Of a stretch of DNA of 64,000 nucleotides, positions 63,990-64,000 are shown piece after piece. Source of the DNA: Vasconcelosia minhoensis LEGE 07310 (lineage in GTDB: Bacteria > Cyanobacteriota > Cyanobacteriia > Phormidesmidales > Phormidesmidaceae); the NCBI RefSeq assembly GCF_015207255.1, contig NZ_JADEXG010000011.1, positions 1-64,000 on the forward strand, in the 5' to 3' direction. The notes under the pieces were generated by a model. It did no database searches and was not told the DNA's origin. It was given only the letters and a program-made list of their open reading frames with translations. Each line of letters starts with the position of its first letter. Position 1 is the stretch's first letter. Both the position numbers and the translations under genes were made by a program.

Positions 63990-64000
63990 CGGCTTCGGAG

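Overview
The window is chromosomal DNA from a cyanobacterium. It carries psaC (photosystem I), ycf3 (photosystem I assembly), a complete kaiA-kaiB-kaiC clock locus, a cobalamin branch gene (cbiT), HpsE-type exopolysaccharide glycosyltransferases, and very many copies of the cyanobacterial HIP1 octamer GCGATCGC. Base composition is GC-rich in most housekeeping genes, with AT-richer patches at about 5170-7050 and in the 5' half of the gene at 34388-35575. A filamentous or mat-forming lineage is plausible from the HpsE-type genes, but the species cannot be named from this sequence.

Layout. 1-1777 is the trailer end of a large CRISPR array (25 repeats visible, running off the left edge, no cas genes in view). 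2116-5106 is a bifunctional proline catabolism enzyme. 5170-6587 is an AT-rich, leftward three-gene unit (coiled-coil protein, unknown protein, HNH endonuclease) followed by a fragment of an HI1420-type antitoxin. 7057-19591 holds an ABC exporter with an LpxB-like protein, ClpS, a GAF histidine kinase, an M17 aminopeptidase, MFS and DMT transporters with a divergent MocR regulator, an Hsp20 gene with a possible RNA thermometer, and aroA. 19768-24349 holds a REC-GGDEF-EAL protein, an ACP-like small protein, ycf3, gatC, an outer-membrane-like protein and a DUF2267 protein. 24763-29073 holds an unusual cNMP-AAA-NapH-like fusion, a divergent helical protein and an Rpn-family nuclease.

29187-39651 is a leftward exopolysaccharide cluster: UDP-glucose dehydrogenase, a UDP-xylose-synthase-like SDR, a homoserine-dehydrogenase-like protein with a SAF-like C-terminus, RfbC, RfbF, and four glycosyltransferases. 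The first gene fuses a glycosyltransferase to a degenerate EAL domain, which suggests direct c-di-GMP control of polysaccharide synthesis. 39918-46295 holds cbiT, an Orn/Lys/Arg decarboxylase, a VOC protein and cobalamin-dependent metH. 46457-49335 is kaiABC, followed by tRNA-Arg(CCG) on the minus strand. 49505-63989 is mostly housekeeping: MarR, dusA, rqcH, remA, sufE, a PuuE-like deacetylase, transketolase, fabF-acpP, psaC, ftsX, def, a two-helix membrane protein and an SLC12-like permease.

The best candidates for undescribed biology are the three-gene HNH unit, the cNMP-AAA-iron-sulfur membrane fusion with dead Walker B and no GAFTGA loop, the glycosyltransferase-EAL fusion, and the hsp20 hairpin that buries the ribosome binding site.
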